This document shows positions 1 to 7,871 of a stretch of 64,000 nucleotides of DNA, piece by piece. The stretch covers positions 1,426,001-1,490,000 of the forward strand of contig OY970377.1 in NCBI GenBank assembly GCA_963718775.1, given 5' to 3'. A program made the translations under genes and the position numbers. Every line of letters begins with the position of its first letter. The first letter of the stretch is position 1. The notes below the pieces were generated by a model. That model had not been told where the DNA came from. It worked only from the letters and a program-made list of their open reading frames with translations, and searched no databases. Source of the stretch: VRUE01 sp963718775 (GTDB lineage: Bacteria; Actinomycetota; Thermoleophilia; Solirubrobacterales; 70-9).

Positions 1-785
1 ATCAGCGCACGCGATCCGTTGTGCCGGCTGCCGTGGTGGGGGATCTGAACGAGGTTCGGGTAGATGTCGGTGCGGCCGCGGGAATCGAGGTAATTGAGGC
101 CTCGCTCGAGTCCCGGCGCGCCGGCGTCGCCAGTGAAGAGTAAGCGGCTCTGGCCGAGACGCAGGTCGACGATCGCCGAGCTGTTGTTTCGCGGCCCAGT
201 ACCGCCAGCGTCATCGAAGTCAAGCTCAAGAGGGAAGCGGGCGACGGCGCCGGCGAGGAGCCGTTCTGCCGCCTCGCGCAAGGAACTCTTGTGGGCCGCG
301 GGGCGCGCCCGGGCCTTCTCCGCGACGACCTCCTCCGCAACCAGGGCGTTGTAGAACGCATCAGAAGGGCCTGCGATCAGGAGAGCCCCGCCAAACGCTT
401 CGCCCCCCTCGAAGGGCTCCGCTACCGTCGTGCCTTCGCGGTTGGCTAAGGCGATCAGTTCGCTGGTCGCGGCCGCTGCCGGCAGCGAGGCACCGCCGTG
501 GGAAGCGAGATCATGCACGGCGAGTACACCGACTTGAAGCTCTTCGAGCACCACCCCCATGCCCCCGATGTGATCCCCGTCGGGATGGGTGAGGATGAGC
601 AGGTCGACATGCTCGACGCCGTAGAAGCGTGCGAAATGGTTGACCAGAGCATCGCCGCTTGACTTGAAGCCGGCGTCGATGATCACGTGGGCGAGCTGAC
701 CGTTATCGGGGCGGGTAAAGCGCATTGCGATCGCATCGCCGCTCCTGGCTCCATCGCCCACTGCCATGAAATCGATCTCGAACAT
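1..785 (-). CDS. MBL-fold metallohydrolase (ComEC/Rec2-like), 3' end cut by window
   Basis: About 261 residues are visible before the window edge. The start is the ATG at 785 with a strong ribosome site (GGAGGAGG) seven bases upstream. Residues 65-74 read LTHPDGDHIG, the HxxxDH metal motif of metallo-beta-lactamase folds. Further on are LLFTGDAG and QIPHHGS, the later metal-ligand blocks typical of the hydrolase domain of ComEC/Rec2 and stand-alone relatives. No signal peptide or membrane segment is visible, so it is probably a cytoplasmic metal-dependent phosphodiesterase or nuclease. Stand-alone MBL proteins of this type occur in defence and mobile loci (for example the MBL member of Avs1), but no partner ATPase is visible here, so that role is only a guess. 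The missing C-terminus is outside the window. Confidence 0.8.
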   Translation of the reverse strand, partial: MFEIDFMAVGDGARSGDAIAMRFTRPDNGQLAHVIIDAGFKSSGDALVNHFARFYGVEHVDLLILTHPDGDHIGGMGVVLEELQVGVLAVHDLASHGGASLPAAAATSELIALANREGTTVAEPFEGGEAFGGALLIAGPSDAFYNALVAEEVVAEKARARPAAHKSSLREAAERLLAGAVARFPLELDFDDAGGTGPRNNSSAIVDLRLGQSRLLFTGDAGAPGLERGLNYLDSRGRTDIYPNLVQIPHHGSRHNGSRAL

Positions 786-908
786 CGCACCTCCTCCGCC
801 GCTTTCCTCGACCGACAGCGGGCCCACCTTCCCGATGTCGTGGCGTGGTTCTCAACCACAACCTGTGGAACAGCAGATCACGTCGCTCGGACGGATTCCG
901 GTACGCCT

Positions 909-1370
909 CTATATAGCCGAGGCGGAAAGTCGGTAGAGACCCGAGCGACCACCGAGGCCCTCGATACCGTCGGCCCGCCCGACCCCGGTAAGGAAGGTCT
1001 GCAAGGGATCCTTCCCGCCGACCTCAAAACCGTGGGAGCGAACAAGCGAGAACCACTCGCGATAGTGAATCGGCTGGCCCGGTCCGCGCTCCTGGCGGAG
1101 GATCTCGACCGAGATCTCGCGCAAGCGGCGACCGTGAAGTTGCTTATCGAGGCGCTCAAGACGAAGCTGCGGTCGATCATCCGAAAGCTCCTCGATTTCC
1201 CGCAGGAGACTTTCCTCTCGAGCGAATTGGGCTTCTAGCTCGTCGAGAACCTGGCGATGAACGTCGACTCGACGGCGGAGCTGGTCGACGCTCGCAATCA
1301 GACGACCCCTCTCAGTCTGAAGCTCCCGGTCGCTAAGGCTCTCCACAGAATGGCGGCGCTTAGTCGTCAT
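909..1370 (-). CDS. Coiled-coil protein with C-terminal HARE-HTH-like domain
   Basis: 153 residues from ATG 1370; a longer frame to 1517 exists, but its extra 49 residues look non-coding. Residues about 12-66 are a charged heptad-like coiled coil (SLSDRELQTERGRLI...LDELEAQFAREESLLREIEEL). Residues about 82-151 (LREISVEILRQ...IHYREWFSLVRSHGFEVGG...LQTFLTGVGR...GLYRL) match the shape of the HARE-HTH (HB1/ASXL/restriction endonuclease) winged helix, a DNA- or chromatin-recognition module found fused to restriction enzymes and modification-linked proteins. No catalytic domain is present. It could be a DNA-binding accessory protein of a nearby defence module or a regulator. It is separate from the MBL gene (about 120 bases apart), on the same strand. 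The family call rests on motif pattern only. Confidence 0.6.
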   Translation of the reverse strand: MTTKRRHSVESLSDRELQTERGRLIASVDQLRRRVDVHRQVLDELEAQFAREESLLREIEELSDDRPQLRLERLDKQLHGRRLREISVEILRQERGPGQPIHYREWFSLVRSHGFEVGGKDPLQTFLTGVGRADGIEGLGGRSGLYRLSASAI

Positions 1371-1590
1371 GGCGCTGACTCTAGGTGTGATTTCGGATGA
1401 TGCGGCGATCACATGCGGACGGAAAATGCGGCCGTTTTCCGCAGACCAAAACATCGTCAAGCGAGGGGCGTCACAGCACCCCCCACCGTCTTTACCGAGG
1501 CCCGCAAACGTGGGCACTCGACGCCTTCAATGCCCAAATGCCCACATCGCACCCGGGAATCGGCGATCTTGAACCGGCTTCCGCGATTTC

Positions 1591-1614
1591 GGGAACTTCT
1601 CGCCAGGAGTTCCC
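1591..1614. repeat. Hairpin of left end module
   Basis: GGGAACTTCT-CGCC-AGGAGTTCCC forms a 10-bp stem (one G-T pair) with a CGCC loop. The copy at 4516-4541 has the same loop and inner stem but a different, still fully paired outer stem (CAGCC...GGCTG), so pairing is kept while sequence changes. This suggests the fold itself matters, for example as a recombinase or RNA site. Confidence 0.7.
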
Positions 1615-1747
1615 GACTCCGATCACATCGCCGCATATCCGCGCATATTTGGCGCGAAATTCGCTTCTCGGTGGACTCACCGATGTGGCTGAAATTACCT
1701 GGAAATTGCCTATTTCTTGCGGGAAGTAGTCCTGGCCGCCGCCGCGG

Positions 1748-1774
1748 ATCGCACCCAGGAGGTCGGCGGTTCGA
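1748..1774 (+). repeat. tRNA 3'-end direct repeat (left att-like site)
   Basis: Twenty-seven bases starting ATCGCACCCAGGAGG and ending GGCGGTTCGA are identical to 4662-4688. They correspond to a tRNA from the anticodon loop through the T-loop. The right part of the T-stem and the acceptor are degenerate here (TTTCCC instead of ATCCGCC), so this is a remnant, as left by integration of an element into a tRNA gene. Confidence 0.75.
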
Positions 1775-1811
1775 TTTCCCTCGCTTCCTCGACAAATCGC
1801 GTAGATGCGAC

Positions 1812-2585
1812 TCAATTCGCGAGAGCGAAGCGCAACTCGCGCCTGACCGCGCGCAATACGCCATCGAACTCCGGCGGCGATGCGATGTAGTCGACCAGCT
1901 CCCTGTCCCATCGCTCCTCCCACCGCGGTACGCGATCGGCGAACGACTCGCCGAAACGATCGGGGTCGCGGTCGCGATGGCGCGCCTTGCGCTCGAACAG
2001 CGGCCAGAGCGCCTCGGCATCGACGTTGTTCACCACGAGCAGCTCGTGTAGGTCATAGAGATCGCGGCACTGCAGGCGCTGCATGACGCAGCGCAGCTTC
2101 TCAGCGGCGATCTCCTCGAGCGTGTAGACACGACACCGAGCTTCCTCTTGATCTTCGTAACGAGGATTGATCGGCAGAGTCGCCGTGTCCTCGACGAGCT
2201 CGCCGACCGCGAGGTCGAGCTTCACGAAGCGTGGCTTGGCACCCAGAGGACCGACGTATTGGATGCGAGGCGGGGTCCTTTCGTCCAGCTCAAGCAGCGA
2301 GAAGCCGACCCGCTCCCTGCACTCGACGAGTGCCTCGGCGATCAGACGAGCCGCACCCTCGGGATCAACCTGACCCGTGAGGCTGAAGTCCAGATCTGCC
2401 GAGTAGCGATAGTCCTCGAAGTGGCAGAGCCTGAGCGCAGTTCCACCCTTGAAGACGAGCTGCTGCTCTCGGTCGCGCTCGGAGATCGCGGACAGAGAAT
2501 GTGCGAGGACATAGTCGCGCTCCACGGCGGAGGCCGACAAGCCGTCCTCGTCGGCCCTTCGCTTGATCACATTCTGGTGGATCAC
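1812..2585 (-). CDS. AbiEii/AbiGii-family nucleotidyltransferase toxin
   Basis: 257 residues from GTG 2585, which shares a GTGA overlap with the stop of the preceding AbiEi gene, so translational coupling is likely; longer starts lie inside that gene. Residues 47-52 (GGTALR) and 61-67 (YSADLDF, the S-x-D-x-D motif) are the polymerase-beta nucleotidyltransferase signature of AbiEii toxins. Known members act as the toxin of type IV toxin-antitoxin/abortive-infection systems; some transfer nucleotides to tRNA acceptor ends. Here it sits with its AbiEi partner between two tRNA 3'-end repeats, which fits a mobile defence cassette. Length is slightly short for the family but both motifs are intact, so it is probably active. 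Confidence 0.88.
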   Translation of the reverse strand: MIHQNVIKRRADEDGLSASAVERDYVLAHSLSAISERDREQQLVFKGGTALRLCHFEDYRYSADLDFSLTGQVDPEGAARLIAEALVECRERVGFSLLELDERTPPRIQYVGPLGAKPRFVKLDLAVGELVEDTATLPINPRYEDQEEARCRVYTLEEIAAEKLRCVMQRLQCRDLYDLHELLVVNNVDAEALWPLFERKARHRDRDPDRFGESFADRVPRWEERWDRELVDYIASPPEFDGVLRAVRRELRFALAN

Positions 2586-3373
2586 TGTGCGATCTCCCGC
2601 GCGACCGCCCGGGGGTCGACCGGCCAACGGATGCGCCACCTGCTGTCCCGAAACGCAGCGCTCGACTCATGCAAGCCCGGATCCAGGTCGAGGTCCCAAC
2701 CGGGTGGCACCAAGGGCTCGAGCTTCCCGGCCAGCCCCGAGAGTTCCAGGCGATCGGTGAGCGACCCAATTCTTCGCAGGGCCGGGCCGGCGCCCAGCTG
2801 CTCGGCAAGATCGCGCAGGCGGGTTGGATCCGGATCGGAGGCCGCAAGCGCCTCCGCGAGCGGGAAGTACCCGCCGACAAGATCCGGGCGCGCGGCAGCG
2901 TCCAGCAGCGCCCTCTCCAGATTCGAGACGAGAGCGCCGAACCCGGCAGGCTCGGTGCAGAGCTCGACTGTGTCGGGCCGCTCGAAGACGATCTCCAGGG
3001 GCCGCCCGCTGACGAAGGAACTCGCAAGTCGATGCGGCGAGGCAATCTGGATGGTGCGGACGGGGCGGGTCAAAAGACCGTGGAAGTCCAGCGCAGAGTG
3101 GTAGGCGATCCTGTGAGCTCGCCCATCGACCAGCGCCGCGACGGCGAGCGCCACGTCCTCCGAGGAGGCCCGGGTGCCCAGGAGACCTATCTGGCGTATC
3201 GCGTAGCGACCGCGAGCCACCTGGTCGACCAACCCCGCACGTCGCCATCGCGCGAGCAAGTTGGATGCCGCGCTCGGAGAGATCCCCAATTCTTCGCGCA
3301 GCTCTCTGCTCGTCAGCGTCGTCTTGCCAACGGACAGGCGGTCGTCAAGTGGTTTCAGCGAAAGGCGCGGCAT
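2582..3373 (-). CDS. AbiEi-family antitoxin / transcriptional repressor
   Basis: 263 residues from ATG 3373. Residues about 18-60 (LTSRELREELGISPSAASNLLARWRRAGLVDQVARGRYAI) form the N-terminal winged helix, followed by the AbiEi body with 'IAYHSALDFHGLL', 'IQIAS' and 'SNLERALLDAAARPDLVGGY'. AbiEi proteins neutralise AbiEii toxins and repress their own operon by binding inverted repeats. The gene is first in the two-gene operon and overlaps the toxin by four bases. An AT-rich stretch with the palindrome TTAACGTTAA lies about 27 bases upstream and is a candidate operator. The call is firm on domain order and genomic pairing. Confidence 0.88.
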   Translation of the reverse strand: MPRLSLKPLDDRLSVGKTTLTSRELREELGISPSAASNLLARWRRAGLVDQVARGRYAIRQIGLLGTRASSEDVALAVAALVDGRAHRIAYHSALDFHGLLTRPVRTIQIASPHRLASSFVSGRPLEIVFERPDTVELCTEPAGFGALVSNLERALLDAAARPDLVGGYFPLAEALAASDPDPTRLRDLAEQLGAGPALRRIGSLTDRLELSGLAGKLEPLVPPGWDLDLDPGLHESSAAFRDSRWRIRWPVDPRAVAREIAQ

Positions 3374-3399
3374 TTGCTTTCAATACGCATTCTACACGC

Positions 3400-3409
3400 T
3401 TAACGTTAA
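3400..3409. promoter_or_regulatory. Candidate AbiE operator/promoter palindrome
   Basis: TTAACGTTAA is a perfect 10-bp palindrome in an AT-rich patch (about 3375-3440) upstream of the AbiEi start. Reading leftward, TAGAAT close by could serve as a -10 box. Autorepression at such sites is known for AbiEi proteins; binding here is inferred. Confidence 0.4.
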
Positions 3410-3502
3410 TTCTAGATCATGTATCCCATTCGCAAGCCTAGAGGATAGATCTCCGCGCAGAGGGGAGAGATTGCCTCCTCCAGCCCTTGATCGGTCGTGA
3501 CC

Positions 3503-3808
3503 ATGCCCGAGCCAGGAATCCGAGCTATCTCCCAGGAGCTGATCGAGGAGCTGATGGGCACCGTCGTCGCGGTCGACTTCGTGCTTCAGACGCTGATGGA
3601 TCTGCCAGCGGACGCGCTCCCCGGCAAGGACAAGAGCGAAGCGATCCGCGAGCAGCTGATCGCGAGCGCCTGCCACGAGGTGGAGGCGGTTGGGGAGGAG
3701 CTCTGCCGGGCGGCGATCACGCTGATCGAGAAGGTCGTCGACCGGATCGCGAACGACGCTCGCGCCGCTGCCGACTTGGCAGGGGCGGCCCACCACCGAC
3801 CCTGTTAA
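3503..3808 (+). CDS. Small hypothetical acidic helical protein
   Basis: 101 residues from ATG 3503 (GTG 3497 is an alternative). The sequence is almost entirely predicted helix (ISQELIEELMGTVVAVDFVLQTLM...EAVGEELCRAAITLIEKVVDRIANDARAAADLAG). No catalytic motif, signal peptide or membrane segment is visible. It lies divergently next to the AbiEi gene and inside the tRNA-repeat-bounded block, so it is island cargo. A role as modulator or co-antitoxin cannot be tested from sequence. No clear ribosome site is seen, which lowers confidence. Confidence 0.5.
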   Translation: MPEPGIRAISQELIEELMGTVVAVDFVLQTLMDLPADALPGKDKSEAIREQLIASACHEVEAVGEELCRAAITLIEKVVDRIANDARAAADLAGAAHHRPC

Positions 3809-3832
3809 GGCAGCCGATACCGGCCGTCGATT

Positions 3833-4444
3833 TCACGACTGCCCATCCTTCTCGGCAGAGTGGCGGATGAGTTCGGCGACGCGGCCTCCGCGCCGATCGG
3901 CTCGAGCAAGAAGCGAGCGACGGGTCGTCAGGCCTTTGTGCAGCGCTTGGCGCACGGCCATCTCGATCTGCTCGGGGGCCGTTCCTGCGCCGGCGGCGTC
4001 GAGGATCGAACGCACCGGGTCGGTGACGCGGATGCCTTCGCGGGACACGACTTCGGACGGCTCGAGGGGCTTCGTCGTCGTGTGCAGGGTTACGCCCTGA
4101 AGCCGCCTGATCCCACGATCGTCGCGATCGACCAGGAGATGGACGCTGTTCGGGATCACATCCGAGAGTTCGTGAAGGTCCAGCGCGCTCTCGTGGGAGA
4201 CGACGGCTCGCTCGGCCCCGGCGGCAAGCCACTTCGCCCGCACGTCCTCGTGGGGGGAACCTGGGTAGCCGCGCAGCCGGTACAGGCCGCGACGGATGTG
4301 CTCGTATCTCCCAGAGCGAACATGGTGGGCGAGCAGCTGTGGGCTGAAGCCGGCTTCGCGCGCCTGCCGCGAAGTGAAGTAGCCGTCCTGGCCGTAGGAG
4401 ACTTGGTTCAAGGCGACGGCATTCGGAGTCTGTATGTCAGACAC
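3833..4444 (-). CDS. AbiEi-like antitoxin-domain protein (AbiEi_4 type)
   Basis: 203 residues from GTG 4444; the open frame runs back to an ATG at 4522, but that extension overlaps the right-end hairpin. The N-terminal part (GYFTSRQAREAGFSPQLLAHHVRSGRYEHIRRGLYRLRGYP) is the winged-helix opening of AbiEi-like and type IV antitoxin-domain proteins. It continues with VVSHESALDLHELSD, VHLLVDR and IRVTDPVRSILDAA, also typical. There is no AbiEii partner directly beside it. It is either a solitary regulator or part of the same island as the AbiEi/AbiEii pair. A TATGCT box six bases before the GTG and no ribosome site would fit a leaderless transcript. Confidence 0.72.
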   Translation of the reverse strand: MSDIQTPNAVALNQVSYGQDGYFTSRQAREAGFSPQLLAHHVRSGRYEHIRRGLYRLRGYPGSPHEDVRAKWLAAGAERAVVSHESALDLHELSDVIPNSVHLLVDRDDRGIRRLQGVTLHTTTKPLEPSEVVSREGIRVTDPVRSILDAAGAGTAPEQIEMAVRQALHKGLTTRRSLLARADRRGGRVAELIRHSAEKDGQS

Positions 4445-4515
4445 AGATAAAGCATAGCTATATCTATCAGCGACATTGGTGGCACCTATCGTTTCCAACC
4501 GCCCTGCGCCGATTT

Positions 4516-4541
4516 CAGCCACTTCTCGCCAGAAGTGGCTG
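4516..4541. repeat. Hairpin of right end module
   Basis: CAGCCACTTCT-CGCC-AGAAGTGGCTG is a perfect 11-bp stem with a CGCC loop. It is the counterpart of the hairpin at 1591-1614, with the outer stem changed on both sides. It lies 146 bases before the intact-ended tRNA 3' repeat. Confidence 0.75.
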
Positions 4542-4661
4542 ACTCCCCGCTAATCGCCGCTAATCCCCGCGCATCCTTGTACGGCGGAGGCCAAAGCGGT
4601 CGGGGCAAATACGCTGCTAATTAGTCACTTTTCGGGCCTTCCGCGAGAATGGCCTTCGTGA

Positions 4662-4703
4662 ATCGCACCCAGGAGGTCGGCGGTTCGAATCCGCCTAGCT
4701 CCA
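4662..4703 (+). repeat. tRNA 3'-end fragment (right att-like site)
   Basis: Forty-two bases run from the anticodon loop to the discriminator base of a tRNA. A complete T-arm (GGCGG TTCGAAT CCGCC) is followed by acceptor strand TAGCTCC + A. The 5' half (acceptor, D-arm, anticodon stem) is absent upstream, so this is not a functional tRNA gene. The first 27 bases match 1748-1774 exactly. The complementary strand gives the familiar spurious peptide ELGGFEPPTSWVR, a common sign of such a tRNA end. Confidence 0.8.
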
Positions 4704-4973
4704 TCAGCAGAACCCCCTGCACGTCGCAAGGTCGGATTCCGACAACCGTTTGAAGAATCACCCCCAGCAGACCTAGTGGACGGCCGCTCGACGTTCGCTG
4801 CGAGCACTTGGCGGGGTATGTGGACGGCCGACCCACAGGTCCCTCGAAAGCGCACGTTGAAGCGTGCTGGCACGGAAACTACATACCCTCACGTTTTTGC
4901 TCAATGTGAGTTTGAGTGATAAAGATATGCAACGCAGATCCGGTGATTCTCGTCGCATAAAAGAAGGTGGGTC

Positions 4974-6155
4974 ATGTCGGTTGAAATTCGCCTCGTCGCA
5001 GTGGTTTCGGCTGTTGCCTCACTGTTCGCACTGCTGACCATCTTGGTTCCCGCTGCCGGAGCTGCTTGGAGCGCGCAGACCACGCCGACTCCTCCGAAAG
5101 GGACCGAAACCAAGCTCTTTGACATCAGCTGTAAGCCGAGTACGAGCGCCTGCACGTCAGTTGGCGTGAACATTGGTGGAGAAGGTGGAGAAGGGCCAGA
5201 AGGCATTCCTATTGCCCAGCGCTGGAACGGCACCTCCTGGTCATCTCAGAGCCCCGCCAAAAAGCTTGGCGTCCTCCCCACCAATCTATTCGGGGTCGAT
5301 TGCCCTTCGGAAACCCGGTGCATGGCAGTCGGCTATTACGAAGCCGGAGAAGGCCCCGTAACCGTGGCCGAGCTCTGGAACGAAGGCAAATGGAACGTCC
5401 ACACGCCGCCGGTCCCGTCCGAATCGACCTCAAGCGGATTGAACGCCGTCGGATGCAACTCGACCGCGAATTGCACGGCCGTGGGTTCTGCCGTGATCAA
5501 TGAAGTGATGACGGCGATTGCGGCGAAATGGAACAGTCCCACGTGGACTTCCTCCCCGGTTCCGATGCCCGAAGGAGCCGAATGGAGCCAGCTTGACGGC
5601 GTCGACTGCCTATTCTCGAACTTTTGCGCTGCCGTTGGCAACTACGTCCCAAACGGAGGCTCGGAAAAAAGCCTCGTCATGTTCTGGAACGGCGAATGGA
5701 AAATCCACTCCTTGACGAATCCCGTAGGAGCTGTTGAAAGCACCCTCCACGATGTCTCCTGCACGCCTACGCCGAACCGCTGTACGGCGGTGGGAGGCTG
5801 GAGAAACAGCAAAGGAGAAGAATTCACCCTGGCCTATCGTTTCAACGGGGTGACGACCTGGACGCTGCAGAGCACGCCCAACCCCTCTGGGAGTGTCGCG
5901 AGTGTCTTCCAAGACGTTTCCTGTGCGACCGAAACGTCCTGCACGGCGGCCGGAAGCTGGGTTAGCGGCAGCGGCGGATCGGATCAAACCCTTGCCGAGG
6001 AATGGAACGGGAGCAGTTGGTCGGAACAGAGCACCGCGAATCCAGCAGGCGCGGGCTTCGACGGCTTCTTCGGCGTTTCGTGTCAGGAAGCGGATTGCCT
6101 TGGCGTAGGTTGGAGTGAAACTGCCAACACCACCATGGCCCAGATTCGCGAATAG
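4974..6155 (+). CDS. Secreted Cys/Trp repeat protein (propeller-like)
   Basis: 393 residues from ATG 4974, preceded by AAGGTGGG. Residues 1-30 are a signal peptide ending PAAGAA. The rest consists of seven repeats of about 50 residues, each opening with a pattern like F-x-D-V-S-C-x(5-6)-C-x-A-V-G (LFGVDCPSETRCMAVG, LNAVGCNSTANCTAVG, FQDVSCATETSCTAAG) and followed by WNG-x-W. The paired cysteines may form an exported disulfide in each blade, and seven repeats suit a beta-propeller. Similar proteins are common in Solirubrobacterales-type actinobacteria; function is unknown. Base composition is lower in GC than flanking housekeeping genes. Confidence 0.7.
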   Translation: MSVEIRLVAVVSAVASLFALLTILVPAAGAAWSAQTTPTPPKGTETKLFDISCKPSTSACTSVGVNIGGEGGEGPEGIPIAQRWNGTSWSSQSPAKKLGVLPTNLFGVDCPSETRCMAVGYYEAGEGPVTVAELWNEGKWNVHTPPVPSESTSSGLNAVGCNSTANCTAVGSAVINEVMTAIAAKWNSPTWTSSPVPMPEGAEWSQLDGVDCLFSNFCAAVGNYVPNGGSEKSLVMFWNGEWKIHSLTNPVGAVESTLHDVSCTPTPNRCTAVGGWRNSKGEEFTLAYRFNGVTTWTLQSTPNPSGSVASVFQDVSCATETSCTAAGSWVSGSGGSDQTLAEEWNGSSWSEQSTANPAGAGFDGFFGVSCQEADCLGVGWSETANTTMAQIRE

Positions 6156-6438
6156 CCCGCCCTCCGCTGAAGACTTCCGGCTGCTGCAGGACATCGGCTG
6201 GGCCGAGCGATGACACGGATACCGATCATACGACGCGCAACGACGAATCTCGGCGGGCTCCAACGTCGAGTGGACCACGATGAGAATCGCCCCCCACAAC
6301 GTGGAGAACATTGTTCAGCCGGCCTAAGGCCCTCTTCGACCCGAAATGAGAAAGCCAATAAAGCAGTGCTGGAGCTTACTCGCGGGTTTGGCCCAGCTGC
6401 TCGAGCAGGAACTAAATGCCAAGGGCTCGGAGCCCCCG

Positions 6439-7710
6439 TCAATCGCCCTTCTGCTCGTCGCGCTGTGTCGGAGTTGTGATTTCCGACGACTTTGGCGATC
6501 GGAAGCCGGCAAGCCCGACCGTAGTCGGAATCGGCGTCTCACCCGTCTTCTCGATCCGCTTAACGGCCGCTTCCTCCAATTCCGGGAGCCAGGCAAAAAG
6601 GATCTCGTCGAGCCGATCCATTACTTCGGTCCATGCGAGTCGGTCGAGCGCAACCCCGTCCCAGGAAAAGTGCCGATCAATCTCGGCGTCAAAAGTTTCG
6701 GCCTCAATCGCTTCCTCAACGCGGGCGAAGTAGGAATGGAGGAATGCCGCCGTGCATTCATCCCGGAGAAAGCGCGGAAGCAGTTTCCAGGTCTGAGTGT
6801 CGAAAAAAGCGCGCTGCTTGAGGCGATAAAACTTCTCCCTACCGCCGCGACGTTGGCCACCGCTCTTTACCTCTATGACCTCTATGTAGTCCCACTCGGC
6901 GAGCTGTCGAAAGCATCGGTTGATCCAACTTTTGTCGCCCCCAAACTCCCTCAAGAATTGAGTCGGGCTAAGCGGTCGAACTCGCAGCTCCATCAGAATG
7001 CGGGACCGCCACTCATTCGCCAGTGCCTTAGCGGTCTTGGCGCTAATCACAAAGGGCGTAGCCACGGGTCGAGGGGACTGAATCTCGCGCACCCTCGGAA
7101 GATGCCCCGTCATTTCCGTAGGCGACCGAAACGCCGAGAGGCCCACGGTAGTCGGGATCGGAGCCTCTTCGGTGGTAGCCATTCGTTTTGCGGCTTCCAG
7201 CGCTAGGTCGGGAAGACCGAACAAGATTTCGTCCAGGCGGGTCACTAGCTGCGTCCACGCGATCCGATCTAGCGCGTAGCCATCCCAGGAAAGGTGACGG
7301 TCGAGCTCATCGTCAAAGGTGCCGGCCTCAATGGCCTCGCTGATTCGCGCGATATAGGACTCCAGGCCAGAGCCGGTGGATTCTTCCCGGCAGTCCTGAG
7401 GCAATCGCTCCCAGACCTCCGTAGTGAAGAGTGCGCGCTGGATACGGCGATAGACGTGCTCAACCCCGCCGCGCCGATGACCGCCCCGTTTCGTTTCAAG
7501 AATCTCGATAAAGCCCCAGTCCGCGAGCTGGCGAAAGCAGCGACCAATCGGCGCGAGTTCGCCGCCGACGAGCTCGACAAACTGCGACGGGCTGAGGGGC
7601 CGAACGCTTAGTTCTTCCAAGATTCGCACGCGCCAGCGATCCGCCAATGCCCTCGCCATTTTGGGGCTGATTGCGAATGTGGCTGCCTCGTTGACGCCAA
7701 CCTCTCCCAT
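6439..7710 (-). CDS. Tandemly duplicated winged-helix (ArsR-like) regulator
   Basis: 423 residues from ATG 7710. It is an internal duplication. Copy one (about residues 12-205) starts FAISPKMARALADRWRVRILEELSVRPLSPSQFVEL and ends IPTTVGLSAFRSP. Copy two (about 220-412) starts FVISAKTAKALANEWRSRILMELRVRPLSPTQFLREF and ends IPTTVGLAGFRSP. Each copy has an ArsR/HTH_20-like winged helix followed by a helical part (LDRIAWTQLVTRLDEILF). A single chain would thus carry two DNA-binding heads, a built-in pseudo-dimer. It is divergent from the microcin C-like cassette and shares its 160-base upstream region, so it may regulate it. Ligand unknown; no metal-binding cysteines are seen. Confidence 0.7.
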   Translation of the reverse strand: MGEVGVNEAATFAISPKMARALADRWRVRILEELSVRPLSPSQFVELVGGELAPIGRCFRQLADWGFIEILETKRGGHRRGGVEHVYRRIQRALFTTEVWERLPQDCREESTGSGLESYIARISEAIEAGTFDDELDRHLSWDGYALDRIAWTQLVTRLDEILFGLPDLALEAAKRMATTEEAPIPTTVGLSAFRSPTEMTGHLPRVREIQSPRPVATPFVISAKTAKALANEWRSRILMELRVRPLSPTQFLREFGGDKSWINRCFRQLAEWDYIEVIEVKSGGQRRGGREKFYRLKQRAFFDTQTWKLLPRFLRDECTAAFLHSYFARVEEAIEAETFDAEIDRHFSWDGVALDRLAWTEVMDRLDEILFAWLPELEEAAVKRIEKTGETPIPTTVGLAGFRSPKSSEITTPTQRDEQKGD

Positions 7711-7739
7711 TGCCCCGAATCGCCCCGATCTTTAAGAAG

Positions 7740-7822
7740 TTGTCAAGCGAAGCGGGGTACCCTAATTGATTTTTCCTCGCAAAGTGGTCGCTCGGTGGGC
7801 GGAATAGGTGCCACTTTTGCCA
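7740..7822. promoter_or_regulatory. Candidate promoter and inverted repeat before the RiPP cassette
   Basis: Reading rightward, TTGTCA (7740-7745) and TAATTG (7763-7768) are 17 bases apart, a loose -35/-10 pair. Just downstream, GCAAAGTGG (about 7779-7787) and CCACTTTTGC (about 7811-7820) form an inverted repeat with one bulge. It could be a regulator site or a leader hairpin. Weak promoter match; inferred only. Confidence 0.3.
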
Positions 7823-7871
7823 GCAATCAAGCACCCTTGCTTATTCCTTGTTCCTGGGAGAGGGAGAGGGG

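Larger units (their letters stand above)
1371..1811. other. Gene-free stretch holding the left end module of a putative island
   Basis: No convincing gene. The stretch holds a hairpin at 1591-1614, an AT-richer segment with near-palindromic CGCATATCCGCGCATATTTG, and a 27-bp copy of a tRNA 3' portion at 1748-1774. The same order, with about 150 bases between hairpin and tRNA repeat, recurs at 4516-4703. ORFs overlapping this region look like composition artefacts. Confidence 0.6.

Noticed and set aside
2365..3045. 226-residue reverse frame overlapping the AbiE genes
   Set aside because: Offset frame of AbiEi/AbiEii, whose motifs are intact in their own frames.
4662..4703. Intact tRNA gene
   Set aside because: Only the part from the anticodon loop to the acceptor 3' strand is present; no matching 5' half lies upstream.
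4621..4836. Reverse-strand 71-residue frame with ELGGFEPPTSWVR
   Set aside because: This peptide arises from the complement of a tRNA 3' end and is a well-known false gene; the DNA is annotated as the tRNA fragment instead.
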